The position numbers and the translations under genes were made by a program. A DNA stretch of 64,000 nucleotides. Origin: Sipunculus nudus. Lineage: Eukaryota; Annelida; Sipuncula; Golfingiida; Sipunculidae. Position 1 is the stretch's first letter, and every line of letters starts with the position of its first letter. The DNA is taken from positions 38,879,473-38,943,472 of the forward strand of contig CM049319.1 in the NCBI GenBank assembly GCA_026874595.1, read 5' to 3'. Under the pieces are notes generated by a model. That model saw nothing but the letters and a program-made list of their open reading frames with translations. It searched no databases and was not told where the DNA came from. Shown piece by piece: positions 22,459-33,620 of the stretch.

Positions 22459-22660
22459 CAGGCGCAGATCCAGGATTTAAGAAAAGGAGGGGTCAAACCC
22501 AGGAAGACTAAAGAAAAAAATTTAAAAAAGGTCCCTAGGTCCCAAAAAGGGGGGACCAGGCTGGGAAAAAATTGCTTAGAGCCCCTTAATAAAGGCTGCA
22601 GCAGCTGGAAAAGGGGGGGGGGTCTGAACCCCTTGGACCCTCCCCCTGGATCTGCTTCTG
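22459..22660. mobile_element. MITE-like element with CAG-CTG inverted ends
   Basis: The left end, caggcgcagatccagg, and the right end, cctggatctgcttctg, are inverted copies with about two mismatches. The interior is purine-rich with runs of G. It has no coding capacity. Ends of this type are known from hAT-like MITEs, but an 8 bp target duplication could not be seen, so the superfamily is open. Confidence 0.6.
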
Positions 22661-22858
22661 TCGTGTCACGTGACAGCTCTGTAACAAAACTATCTGTTGT
22701 GTGTGCTTTGAAGAGAGACTGGATGGCTCTCCCAGAAAGAGAGACTGTCCCAGAATAAACACTTCTATCATCAAACTGGTCTTGGAACATTGTCAGCCAC
22801 GCACATCAGTAACTGTATGTGATACAGGTGGGGACATCCCCATCCTCACCTTTGTATC

Positions 22859-22910
22859 AGTACTGACTCATTACAGACATGATACTTTACAATACTGACT
22901 CATTTCTAAC
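22859..22910. repeat. Outlying copies of the 32 bp minisatellite
   Basis: Two units (actgactcattacagacatg and a diverged neighbour) match the array ending at 22078. About 780 bp of other DNA separates them. Confidence 0.7.
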
Positions 22911-24290
22911 AGGATTCACTGTTGTCATACACCATATCACTATGACTAAGTGACAAAAAGTTCCCATGTTCTGTTACTATTTGAATACAAGTTACTATAC
23001 AGTTTTACAATGAAGAATGTGCTAACCTGAAGGAAACTTGGAAGAAGGATGTTCCTGCAGCTACAAGTTGTACTTTTGCTCAGTATAAAAATTATCTAAT
23101 TTGTTGTATTGTGTTCATTAGATGCCTGATATTTTTAACCTTAATATTTAATATGTGTATATTTATGTGTACTGTATTTTTTATTCAGAGATGTATATAA
23201 AATTATCATATTTTCCCACAGCTTACACTGTGGCATACACTACCATAACATGTTAACCCTTGTAGTGCTGAACTGCCCAAGTCAATGACTATGTCAAAGT
23301 CTGAAGCTAAATGCTCTTAAATTATTACTAGGCTTAGATTGTTTGTGTATAACACTGGGCATGTTTGTTTCTATTTTCTGTTCATTGGTATACGGTTCAG
23401 ACATTTATCTACACATATAACGGGTTTGTTTGCAGTCCTAGACTGATGATGTCACTTTCTGTGTCCTGCTCACTGTGTTAGGTTTAATGAATATGAAGAG
23501 TGGATGTTTGTCCTTCCTGGGTACGGAGGTCTGACCAGGCAAGAATTTACAAATCCTTTCTACTAGCTTTTTCTTTGTATTTGTAAATTATTGTAAATAA
23601 GCCCATTAAATCAATGCCATATTCTCAGTATCCAACTTTTCTGTACATCAAATTTCTTAAAAAGGTTTTGCGGATTTTCCTGATTTGAGAAAAAACAGTG
23701 GTCTTTGATATGATTGACACCATTTACAACTCATTTACAATTTTTTGTTGCATTTATTTTGTATTACTTTACTATAAGTATAATAAAACCATGTGTGAAT
23801 GAAAGACATTTTCTTTGGGATAGCCATAGACACCAATTTCTGTGTTTGTAAGAAATTTTATTTGTTGTTCAATAAAATATATTCTCCTGTTGTATTTATG
23901 TATCCGTTTTATGCAGGAATTATGTGGATGATTGGTGGATCTTAAGAATATTTGAGGGTGTGAACCCCTTAAGAGGTACATTATCAATATTACATTGTCG
24001 GAGGGGGCTTCAGAGTATGGACTGTTGGGCAATTGGACAATTAATTATAAAATTTGAACATCTTTGGGTACATGACCAGACCTTTAAGTGGAGTTAGATA
24101 TGGAGTAGATATTTAAAACAAAGGTCTATGAGATTCTTTGTGCCATGTACCTTGTCAACATTGTGTAAATTGATAAAAAAAGTACAATAACTTTTCCTTC
24201 AATGATAATATTTAGAGTTTTCATGAGTCGCAAAAAATCCCTAAACTCTGATAATCTTGGGGGGAGGGGCAATGATTGCATTGTAACATT
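22911..24290 (+). other. No gene seen; possible receptor 3' region
   Basis: AT-rich sequence without a recognisable exon or repeat. AATAAA hexamers occur at about 23780 and 23871; either could end the receptor transcript, but nothing else supports this. Confidence 0.4.
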
Positions 24291-24720
24291 GTAACAGCCG
24301 TCCTTTAAGAAGGCACGTTTTGAAACTGTTGGACCTACAAATCCATAATTCCACATACAGTTGGAAGTCCCCAAGTTCTTCCACCAAACCCAAAAACTGG
24401 GCTACTGTGACTTTGTTCCTTCAAGAAACTAAGGAAAAACCTCTGTTTTCCAGTAAAAAAACCTATTTTTACACTACAAACTGCTCACTATGAAATTCAC
24501 TGGTGTTATTGCATTCTTGATTGACATAACAATTCCTGCATATATTTCCTATATACATGTAAAAAATTAGGTCAATATTGCGTAAAATGTTGTGGGCTCA
24601 AACATTTTGCACTTTGTCAAGAATCAGGAAATATATTTACTTTATATTTTCCATTAAAAACCTATTATCACACTTCAGAACGGCCTAATATCAAAACCAC
24701 TCGTTTTTTTTTTCGAAAGT
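24291..24720 (+). repeat. Family S-E internal module
   Basis: A copy of the block also seen at 36900-37060 and, reversed, at 40560-40790, 44440-44620, 46560-46700 and 61190-61380. It has the marker phrases ggcacgttttgaaac and ggacctacaaatcc. Confidence 0.65.
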
Positions 24721-24779
24721 TTTGCTGTAAATATTCTCCTATATATTTCCAGAAAATAAGTCCGTATAGTATAATTTGC

Positions 24780-25098
24780 GATCACTCTTTTTCCGGCAGT
24801 CTGTCTGTCCATTTGTCGGTCCGTGAACCAGGCACAAATCGTAACCGCTGGACCTGGAATCTTCTACCTTGACATCCAGGGAGGACCCTTAAAAATCTCC
24901 CTGGAAACCTGAAATTAGGTCTCTCTAACCCATATCCTCTGAAGCTATGGGGCTCAGGATTACCCCCAAGAATAATTAAAAACTTGATACAAAAGATCCA
25001 GTTTCTGAACAACTAATGCAATGATCACCAATAATTTTTTACATATATATTCATCATGGAGTGTTTCATCAGTTCCTGTAGAATGGTGATGCCACCCA
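24780..25098 (+). repeat. 340 bp module of the S-E family, single unit
   Basis: It matches 345-690 and 35531-36733. It contains cttgacatccagggagg and ends before a gatgccacccag remnant of the palindrome. Confidence 0.65.
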
Positions 25099-26430
25099 GA
25101 TATTTAGCGAACCTGTGAGCTTATGCGATGGTGTGCCGTTGTCTGTCATCCGTCGGCCGTCGCCTGTACGTTAACCTGTACTATCTTGAAAACGGCAAGT
25201 TAGCATCACCAAATTTTATGCAAAAAATTAGTCATCTAAAAAACTCTATCGGAGTTTGCTTATTTTTTGGCTAACTGCATTTTCTAGATGTTATAGGGAA
25301 AAAGCTTTGAAAATCTTCTTCTCTGAAACTGTTAAAGACTAATTGTCAAATATTTTACAGAAATGATTCCTGAAACAATGTCTCAAGTTTGTTTCGAATG
25401 GTTTAAGTTCAGTGATATTTGGCCGAGTTACAGGAAGTTGACCTTGGTCATCTGTCCAAAATAGCATACTAAAATGACAGTCTCAGAAACGGCTTGAGCT
25501 ATCATCGCCAAGTTTTATGCCAATGTTGGTCACGAGTCATATCTGAAATTGAGGTATTGGATGCGCCATCTGCTTCGGCCTTTTTTGTATGGGGGTCATC
25601 AGTGCCCATATCACACTGGCTACAAAAAACTTCTTCTCTGAAACCATATGGCCAAAATGTTTAATATCACACAGAAATGATCCTAGGGTAGTGCTTTCTG
25701 AAGTTTGTTCAAATGGTCTCAGTTCAATGACTTTTGGCTGAGTTATGGGAAGCTGAATTTAGTCATATGCCATAACATCCCATTTAAGCTCAGTGGCTAC
25801 AAAGATCTTCTTCTCAAAAACCACTGGGCCAAATTCTTAAATCTCACACATTTATTATCCTTAGATGTTGATAATTCAAGTTTGTTCAAATGATTTTGGT
25901 TCAGTGATTTTTGGCTGAGTTATGGGAAGCTGAATTTTACTGTATTTTCCTATATGAATTATAAACCTGCAAAACGTTTTTCGACTGACACCACTGAGAC
26001 CAATTTGTTCATTATTTTACAAGAATAATCTCCTGAATAATTCTTAAAATAATTGTCTTTTATGATTCCAAAGATTGGATTGAGTGATTTTACCATATTT
26101 GTTAGCTGTGTTAAGCAGATTCATTTAACCTTGCACCAGTGTATCAGCATCTGTTACATCATGCCTCTAGACATTTAGATTTTAGGTTATCTATGGTAAT
26201 TATTGACAAGAATGTTTTTTTAAAGCTTTTAAAAAATGCAGATTTATGATTTTAGATATTCCTCATGCCAGGCAATGTTCACAATCACAGGTATACAGCT
26301 CTCTGTGGGTATATAAAGACGGCTGTACATGGATTATAAATAATTAGTATCCTTACTCAACTTAATTCAAGATTTTGCCATCTGTGAGATGTATCTGTAT
26401 TATAATTTTGTATTCAGTTTGCATCTGTAG
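25099..26430 (+). repeat. Family B, 5' part, first copy
   Basis: It starts with the family head tttagcgaacctgtgagctt at 25099, then a gttaacctgtactatcttga phrase. After that come repeated blocks of the type caagtttgttcaaatg...gagttatgggaagctgaa at about 25385, 25700 and 25876. It is non-coding and truncated on the right. Confidence 0.7.
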
Positions 26431-27901
26431 TAATTTTTTAGCGAACCCATGAGCTAATGCGATGGTGTGGCGGCATCCCTCGTATGTCGTCTGTACGTTA
26501 ACCCATACTATCTTGAAAATGACTGGAGCTAGCATCATGAAATTTAATGCAAAAAAAAAGCCATCTCACAAAAACTCTGCATTTTCTAAGATTTTGTAGA
26601 GAAAAAGCTAAGAAATCGTTAAAAATCTTCTCCGAAACGGTCCAGCCAAATTATTCAATATTTCACAGAAATAATCTCTTGTACCATCTCTCTCAAGTTT
26701 GTTCGAATGGTTAAAGTTCTGTGAATTTTGGCCGAGTTACAGGAAGTTGATCTTAGTCATCTGTCCAAAAAAGCATACTTAAATGACAATCTCAGAAACG
26801 GCCGGAGCTATCATCATCAAAATTTATGCCAGTGTTGGTCACATGAGTCATGTATGAAATTCAGGTATTGGTGGTGCCACCTGCATTGACTTTTTTTGTA
26901 CGGGGTTCATTGGTCATCTGTACATTAACCCATAATTTCTCAGGAATAGCAGGAGCTGCCATCCCCAGATTTAATGCAAGAAACTGTCACATATCAAATG
27001 TTGTGGGATTCAGCTTATTTTTTTGCTATCTGCTTTTACTTATATTTTATAGGGAAAAAGCTGAAACACCTTTAAAAGTCTTCTTGTAAACGGTCCAGCT
27101 AAATTGTTCAATATTTAAGAGAAATGATACTAAAGGCGAGCCCTCTCAAGTTTGTTGAAATGGTTTGCATTTGATGAATTTTAGCGGAGGTACACAAATT
27201 TGAACTTAGTCATTTGGCAAAGTAAGCATACTTACAGAAATGACAGAAGCTAGCATTACCAAGTTTTGTGCAAATGTTGGTCACATGACTCATATTTGAA
27301 ATTGCAGATTTCGTGGTGCCATTGGCTTGTTTTTTATGGACAAATACCTCATAATTTTATCCTTTCAGCTTAAAAATGTTTGTGATGAAAATGTCTAGTT
27401 GAATCGTTCAATTTTCAAAAGATTTATCCTAAAACATGCTTCTTTCAATCATATAAGAATAGATTGAGTTTGTTGATTTTTGGTTGAGTCGTGAAAAGCT
27501 TAAGTTGGTCTTATGGCCATTATTATGTCTATTTCAAACTTAGGACTGCAAGAGTGTTAGCTCTACAAAATTGTTGTTTCAATTATAACTTTTGTAACAT
27601 TGTACAAAAATTATTCTTAGGCAGCCTTTGTTCAAGTTTACTTGATTGATTTTTGGCAGAATTATTTGAACTTTAACAATGAAAGGAATGCATCTTTTAT
27701 TATTCTGGATATTTTGATAAAAAAAAAGTTTATGAATATGTCAGCTTGAAATAAAGCGTTTTAGCCAAGGTCTTTCAGTATGTGTAAACAGATTTACCAA
27801 CAGGCCAAGATTGTGTCTGTATCTTAATAGGTTGAGAAACTGCCAACTGTTTCAGATTTGGCAACAAATCAAGAGTTCATTCAATGCAGCCAAGCACAAG
27901 G

Positions 27902-28013
27902 CATGTGATCACCTCATTGGTGTCATGTGAACACCTCATGGGCACCATGTGATCACCTCATGGGTAACGTGATCACCTCACGAGTATCATGTGATAACCT
28001 CATGGGTGTCATT
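27902..28013. repeat. Minisatellite of about 22 bp
   Basis: Five copies of a catgtgatcacctcatgggt unit inside the family B copy. Confidence 0.75.
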
Positions 28014-28189
28014 GCCCCTCAGGGCTGCATGTGGAGCCAATCTGTGAGCTTACACAATGGTATGGCTACTATTTCAGATTTGGCAATAGGCCAAAGGTCA
28101 GTCTAGATCTATATTTGGCTTTGGCAGACTGCTAACTGATCAGATTAGGCAACAGGTCAAAAGTTCACTCAGTGCAGCCAGGTATAGGT

Positions 28190-28780
28190 CAGGAGTTCAC
28201 TCAGTGCAGTAGCTGCATTCTATTTATAGCTTTGGCAGACTGCCCGCTGCATCAGATTTGGCACCAAAGTATAGCCTGGATCTATTTATAGCTTTGGCAG
28301 ACTGCCAACTGTGTCAGATTATGCAACAGGTCAAGAGTCCACTCAGTGCAACCAGGTACAGGTCAAAAGTTCACTCAGAGCAGTAGTTTCATTCTATTTA
28401 TAGCTTTGGCAGACTGCCCACTGCATCAGATTTGGCACCAAAGTATAGCCTGGATCTATTTATAGCTTTGGCAGACTGCCAACTGTGTCAGATTATGCAA
28501 CAGGTCAAGAGTCCACTCAGTGCAACCAGGTACAGGTCAAAAGTTCACTCAGAGCAGTAGTTTCATTCTATTTATAGCCTTGGCAGACTGCCCACTGCAT
28601 CAGATTTGGCACCAAAGTTCAGCCTCGATCTATTCATAGCTTTCGCAGACTGCCAACTGTGTCAGATTATGCAACAGGTCAAGAGTCCACTCAGTGCAAC
28701 CAGGTACAGGTCAAAAGTTCACTCAGTCTAGCCAGGTGCAGGTCAAGAGTTCACTCAGTGCAGAAGCTTGAGCCAGCAAT
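28190..28780 (+). repeat. Tandem repeat of about 178 bp inside family B
   Basis: Units are marked by cattctatttatagctttgg at about 28207, 28390 and 28566. A second marker, cagattatgcaacaggtc, falls at about 28315, 28491 and 28665. Successive units are nearly identical. Confidence 0.85.
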
Positions 28781-29149
28781 TTGTCACAGTGCACTCGGGG
28801 CAACTGCCTTTCTCACCTAAGCTTGGTTAACTCAGTGCATCATATTCAAGAGAAGCTGATGTATTGGCCTGATATTTTGCCCTTTCTATGCATCCTCCAT
28901 GGCTTTCACAAGACAGGTGTCTCCACCTACAATGACTTTTGCACAGTGCATGTGCCTGCTTATTTCTGTGGAGGAATATTATATATCAGCCTGAAATTGG
29001 GCATGTGTATATACCTCTGATGGCTTTGTTGTGTACAAGACTGATGGCGCCACATAAAATAATTTAGCCGAGAACTTTCCATTTCCCGAACAATCCAAAG
29101 AACCCAACAATACACACGTTAAAGGAAACCTTTAGAACAAAGAACGCTG

Positions 29150-30285
29150 TGTTTCTACATGTCAGGGTTCACACGTGGGCCGGCCCGGCTGGGCCAGGCG
29201 ATGCTGCTAAGTAACGGACAATGCTAGCGCTGCACATACACAGGGAAGACAGCTGCATACAATAAAAGAGATCTGTAACACTCCCCCTCCTGTAAGAAAA
29301 AAGAAAGTTTTCTCAAAACGTTATCTTTCCCTTTAATGTGTCTGATTTCAAGACTGTAATCCTGTAAAAACAAACTCAATCTTAACAATCTTTGATTTTT
29401 ACACTTCAACTTGTTCATGAATGTGAGGGGATTGTGATCACTTAAGACAATGATAGGCATGACTGGTGAAGTAACATAAACTTCAAAATGTTGCAATGCC
29501 AAAATCAAAGCCAAACATTCTTTTTCAATAGTGGAGTAGTTATTCTGGTTTGCATTAAACTTTCTTGAAAAATAACAAACTGGATGATCTATGCCATCAC
29601 TGCCTTCTTGTATCAACACAGCACCAGCAGCAGTATCACTAGCATCTTCAGCTAACTTAATAGGTACAGAAAGGTTTGGAGCTACCAAAACTAGTGAACT
29701 TTGCAGAATTGCTTTCAAATTCTGAAATGCATTTTCACACTGAACATTTCATACAAACTGTTGTTTCTTCTTTAACAAATTAGTCAAAGGTTCAGCAACA
29801 GCAGAAGAACTTGGACAAAACTTCCTTTAGTATCCAACCATTCCAAGTAAACGCATTATTTGCTTTTTGTTTTCTGGTCTAGGAAATGCAGGTATAGCAC
29901 TTATTTGAGCATCAACAGGTTTTACTTGACCCTGCCCTACAATATGACCCAAAAATGTTACATGTGCGTGACAAAACTCAAATTTTACCAAGTTGATGGT
30001 CAGACGTTCTTCACTGAGTCTTTCGTAGAGGTCGCAAAGAATCTGCAGATGTTTCTCACAGGTGCCGCTGTACACGATAAGGTCATCAATTTATGCGTCA
30101 CAGCCCTGAATGTCCTTGACAACCATATGGATGAGGCACTGAAACGTGGCTAGTGAGTTTTTCATGCCAAACGGCATAACTTTATACTGGTACAGTCCTT
30201 GCGGCGTAACAAATGCTAACACTTCTTTCGCTCGTTCTGTCAGCGGAACTTGCTAGAATCCTTTTAGCAAGTCAAACTTGAACTA
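29150..30285 (-). mobile_element. Element 3: truncated Ty3/gypsy element lacking integrase
   Basis: The fragment, on the - strand, holds part of reverse transcriptase, RNase H and a 3' LTR. The LTR right edge is at 29280 (TGTTACAGATC on the - strand), just after a purine tract, AGGAGGGGGAG (29281-29291). The LTR left edge is unclear, somewhere between 29070 and 29160. The 5' part is missing beyond about 30285. No 5' LTR, gag or integrase is present. Confidence 0.8.
29292..30285 (-). pseudogene. pol: Element 3 reverse transcriptase and RNase H with four in-frame stops
   Basis: One frame runs from about 30285 to 29292. It has palm residues (QVPLTERAKE), the box around the active site (IDDLIVYSGTCEKH), the thumb block FLGHIVGQGQVKP, and RNase H motifs ASDTAAGAV, STIEKECLALILAL and VLSDHNPL. 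Four stops break it at 30253-30255, 30091-30093, 29827-29829 and 29749-29751. The second falls on the residue before IDD, normally an aromatic one. The frame itself never shifts. After RNase H the frame runs straight into the purine tract; the integrase is absent. Confidence 0.88.
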
Positions 30286-31104
30286 CAAAGATGAACTACA
30301 TCCAAGCCACTTGAATATAATCACTGATAACGATGGAAATTGGGTTTTCCAGATATTATCAAAGAAAAATAAATCATTAGTCCCAGTAAATATAATATCT
30401 GTAAATTCAATTATGTTTATTTTACGTTAACTGACCGGTCGATAAAGCGTTCATTATCCCCCTGTTGACTGACATATATTTCAGTGATTTCAGTAATACC
30501 GTGCATGTGCCGCGCCTAGATGGTAAGTTGTAACACTTAATTGAAGGGTTACTAAATTCAGTTTTATAGCCTATTTAAGAAATTAGGTGAATAAATTCAA
30601 ACTCAATTATTCTTTCCATCTTTCAGTTGTCTTAAGTCAGTTCAAATCATGCCCAATGCGACGGATTGGGACTCGTCACGCGTACGCAAACTAATCATAG
30701 TCTAATGAATCCACCCTACGTTTGACGATCTTTAACAATTTAAAGAGTTGCTCGATTGTGATAGTAATTTGCCTCAGACTCTTTTAGTTTATTAATACAG
30801 TCATTTAACTTGATATTTGCATTCTAATGTTACTTAACCTAGTAAGAAACGGCAACAATGACATCGTTTCATAGCACAAAATGTTATCCGACGCAGCTGA
30901 CTTTGGCACTGTACAAATCTTACCTGACAATTGAACCCCGACTTAATATGTTAAGATTCTGTTGTTATTCCTTAAATATAAGCATTGTATTAAAGCTGTC
31001 CAATTATTTTTACGTTTGAATGGTTTATCTAGTTTATAAACCACAAAAGTACTACGGGGACGTTGGTTGTAGTCTTGCATCGCAAGGAATGATACTCAAA
31101 TTCC
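30286..31104. other. No feature seen
   Basis: Unique AT-rich sequence between element 3 and the inverted-repeat end at 31105. I see no reading frame of note. Confidence 0.4.
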
Positions 31105-31262
31105 AAAAGTATCAGGTGGTTGGGACGCCTCCGAAGTCTGGGTGCGACCTATATTATGGACTTTTCCTGAAACTAAACTTGAACGGCTATTCCCCAGGGG
31201 GATCCTAAAAGTCAGGGTGCGACTTGTAATAAGGATGCGACTTCTGCAACGACTTTTACGGT
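31105..31262. mobile_element. Possible end of an inverted-repeat DNA transposon
   Basis: The right end, acgacttttacggta, together with internal ggtgcgacttgtaataagg and gggtgcgacctatattatgg, resembles the ACCGTAAAA...GTCGCACC ends of a common class of animal MITEs. I could not find the matching left end, so the extent is uncertain. Confidence 0.4.
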
Positions 31263-32103
31263 AGATCCAGGCTGACCGCTGGCCTGTTGCCAAATCTGAA
31301 ATAGTTGGCAGTCTGCCAAGCTAATATTTAACCTGATATCGAAATGTCTAGTGGCATGATGTAATAGATGCTGATAAACTGGTCCAGGCTAGATGTAACT
31401 GTTTCACACAGTTAACATATATGGTAAAATGACTCAATCTCCATAATTCAGCCACAAATCATTCATGTCACTCCAGGAACCATTATAGATAATTATTATA
31501 ATAATTATTGTGGGGATTATTCTTGTAATATATTAAACAATTTGGCTTCAGTGGGTCAGTCAAAAAACATTTTCCAGGTTTAAAACTCACTTAGGAAGAT
31601 ACAGCAAACTTGCAAAGTTCAGCTACCCATAACTCGGCCAAAAAGCACTGAACCAAAACCATTTGAAAAAACCTGAATTATCAACATATGAGGATAAGAA
31701 TTTGGCCCAGTGGTTTTTGAGAAGAAGATCATTGTGGTCACTGAGCTAAAATTGGCTGTCATGGCATAAGACAAAATTGAGCTTCCCATAACTCGGCCAA
31801 AAAGCACTGAACCAAAACCATTTGAAAAAACCTGAATTATCAACATATGAGGATAAGAATTTGGCCCAGTGGTTTTTGAGAAGAAGATCATTGTGGTCAC
31901 TGAGCTAAAATTGGCTGTCATGGCATAAGACAACATTGAGCTTCCCCTAACTCAGCCAAAAGTCACTGAACAGAGACAATTTGAACAAACTTCAGAAAGC
32001 ACTACCCTAGGATCATTTCTGTGCAATATTAAACAATTTGGCCATATGCTTTCAGAGAAGAAGTTTTTTTGTAGCCCTCAGTATGATACAGGCACTGATG
32101 ACC
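31263..32103 (-). repeat. Family B, reversed fragment
   Basis: Reversed copy of blocks seen at 25600-26200 and 27800-27860, in the same order as 62080-62760. It contains the tandem duplication at 31626-31943. Confidence 0.65.
31626..31943 (-). repeat. Near-perfect 159 bp tandem duplication
   Basis: Copies at 31626-31784 and 31785-31943 differ at one base. The open frame spanning both on the - strand is a by-product of the 159 bp period, a multiple of three. Confidence 0.93.
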
Positions 32104-32290
32104 ACAATACAACAAGTGACCCATGGGTCATGACGCTCAGCTGACGGGGAAGAATTTCACAAAAGGAAATTTTATCATCAGAATGGTAGATACCCATTCA
32201 ACTGAAGCATCAAACAGATTAACCAACAGGCCAAGATTTAGTCTGTATTTATATATCTGAAAAATAGAGAAAAAATGTGTAAACTTTAAA
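32104..32290 (-). repeat. Family S-E right terminus, reversed, and flank
   Basis: The terminus aacaagtgacccatgggtca with acgctcagctga lies at 32107-32143. It is followed by a short family B piece. Confidence 0.6.
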
Positions 32291-33620
32291 AACTAGAATA
32301 CGGGTAGCCGACAAATGACTACGTGTATCTGCCAAAATCAGAGTGAAGTGAGGCATGGATTGAGTGGCAAGGGGAAACAGAGAGAGGTATGTTGCATATT
32401 AGCATGGATGTCTGCAGCCTAAATGTGTATGTAGGTTGTGCAACCTACCACAAATCCAGAAAGCTGTTCAAGTTGTATACATATGCAAAATTTTAGGCAG
32501 AAAAGTCAAACCACTACATGGATATGAGTGATTTTAGCCCAAGGCAGACAAACAGACAGACGCTGTGCAAAAATGGTTGCAGTTTTGTGTATGATAAAGA
32601 CCTATGTGAGATCTAAACACAAGCACAATTTTGACCCAATAGGTCAAATGGTTCCTGAGATATTAGCTTGGATGTGTGCAGCGTTAACTAAAATGTAGGT
32701 GGCGCCACCTGTTATAAAATCAAGAAAGCTATCCAGGATGTATAAACCTGCAAAATTTTAGGCAGTTATGTCAAACCACTACAGAGAAATGAGTGATTTT
32801 AGGCCACGGCAGACCAACAGACAGACGCTGTGCAAAATGTGCAAAAATGGTTGCAGGTGGCCCCTCCAGTTTTGTGTATGATAAAGACCTATGTGAGATC
32901 TATACACATGCAAAATTTTGGCCCAATCGTTCAAACGGTTCCCGAGATATGAGCTTTGATGTCTGCAGCATAAACTAGAATAAAGGTGGCGCCACCTGTC
33001 ATAAAATCAAGAAAGCTATCCAGGATGTATAAAACTGCAAAATTTTAGGCAGATATGTCAAACCACTGCCGAGATATGAGTGACATTATTGCACGGCAGA
33101 CAAACAGACAGACGCTGTGCAAAAATGGTTGCAGGTGGCACCACCAGTTTAGCGTATGATAAAGAGCTATGTTGGATCTATATATATGCAAAATTTTGGC
33201 CCGATCGGTCAAACGGTTCCCGAAATATGAGCTTGGATGTCATCAGCGTGAATGAGAATGTGTGTGGCGCCACCTGTCATAAAATCAAGAAAGCTATCCA
33301 GGATGTATACGCATGCCGAATTTCAGGTGAATTAGTCAATTCACTGCAGAGATATGAGTGATTTTAACCAAAGGCAGATGAACAGATGGACACTGTGCAA
33401 ACATAGTTACAGGTGGCGCCACCATTTTTTGTGTATGTTATAGAGCTATCCAAGGGCTACAATAGTATAAATTTTATTTCCTGATCAGTCAAACGGTTCC
33501 CGAGATATGAGCTTGGAAAGCTGATAAAATCAAGTCCCAGAGGAGCTCTCTGGAAACGAACGCGGCAAAGGCGGAGGAACCCGGTCAAAAACATAGTATC
33601 CACAAAACTTCGTTTTGGCG
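32291..33620 (+). mobile_element. Bounded repeat carrier with four 279 bp units, copy 1
   Basis: The left leader begins actagaatacgggtagccga and the right tail ends with the hairpin CAAAAC-ttc-GTTTTG (33603-33617). Both are shared with 55346-57044. In between, units are marked by gagatatgagtgattttag-type words at about 32521, 32784, 33072 and 33351. Each unit has two 140 bp halves, and each half holds a GGCGCC-centred palindrome. It is non-coding. It resembles described bivalve non-autonomous elements with a central tandem array, an inference from layout alone. Confidence 0.7.

Larger units (their letters stand above)
26431..29068 (+). repeat. Family B, longest forward copy (about 2.6 kb)
   Basis: The head recurs at 26440 (tttagcgaacccatgagct). 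It is followed by the same series of blocks, a tandem section at 28190-28780, and a tail that runs to the element 3 fragment at about 29069. The block order is preserved, reversed, in 61479-63260 and in the two pieces 37600-38842 and 40859-43055. No reading frame is conserved. It is probably a non-autonomous mobile repeat. Confidence 0.7.

Noticed and set aside
22393-22790. Open frames of about 120 codons on both strands
   Set aside because: They arise from the purine-rich, stop-poor MITE-like element and do not resemble proteins.
29027-29069. TGTT at 29027 as the left edge of the element 3 LTR, giving a 254 bp LTR
   Set aside because: The bases from 29027 to about 29069 (ttgtgtacaagactgatgg onward) match the family B tail seen reversed at 61495-61530, so the LTR must start further right.
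31619-31936. Open frame of about 105 codons with an internal peptide duplication
   Set aside because: It is produced by the 159 bp tandem duplication of non-coding repeat.
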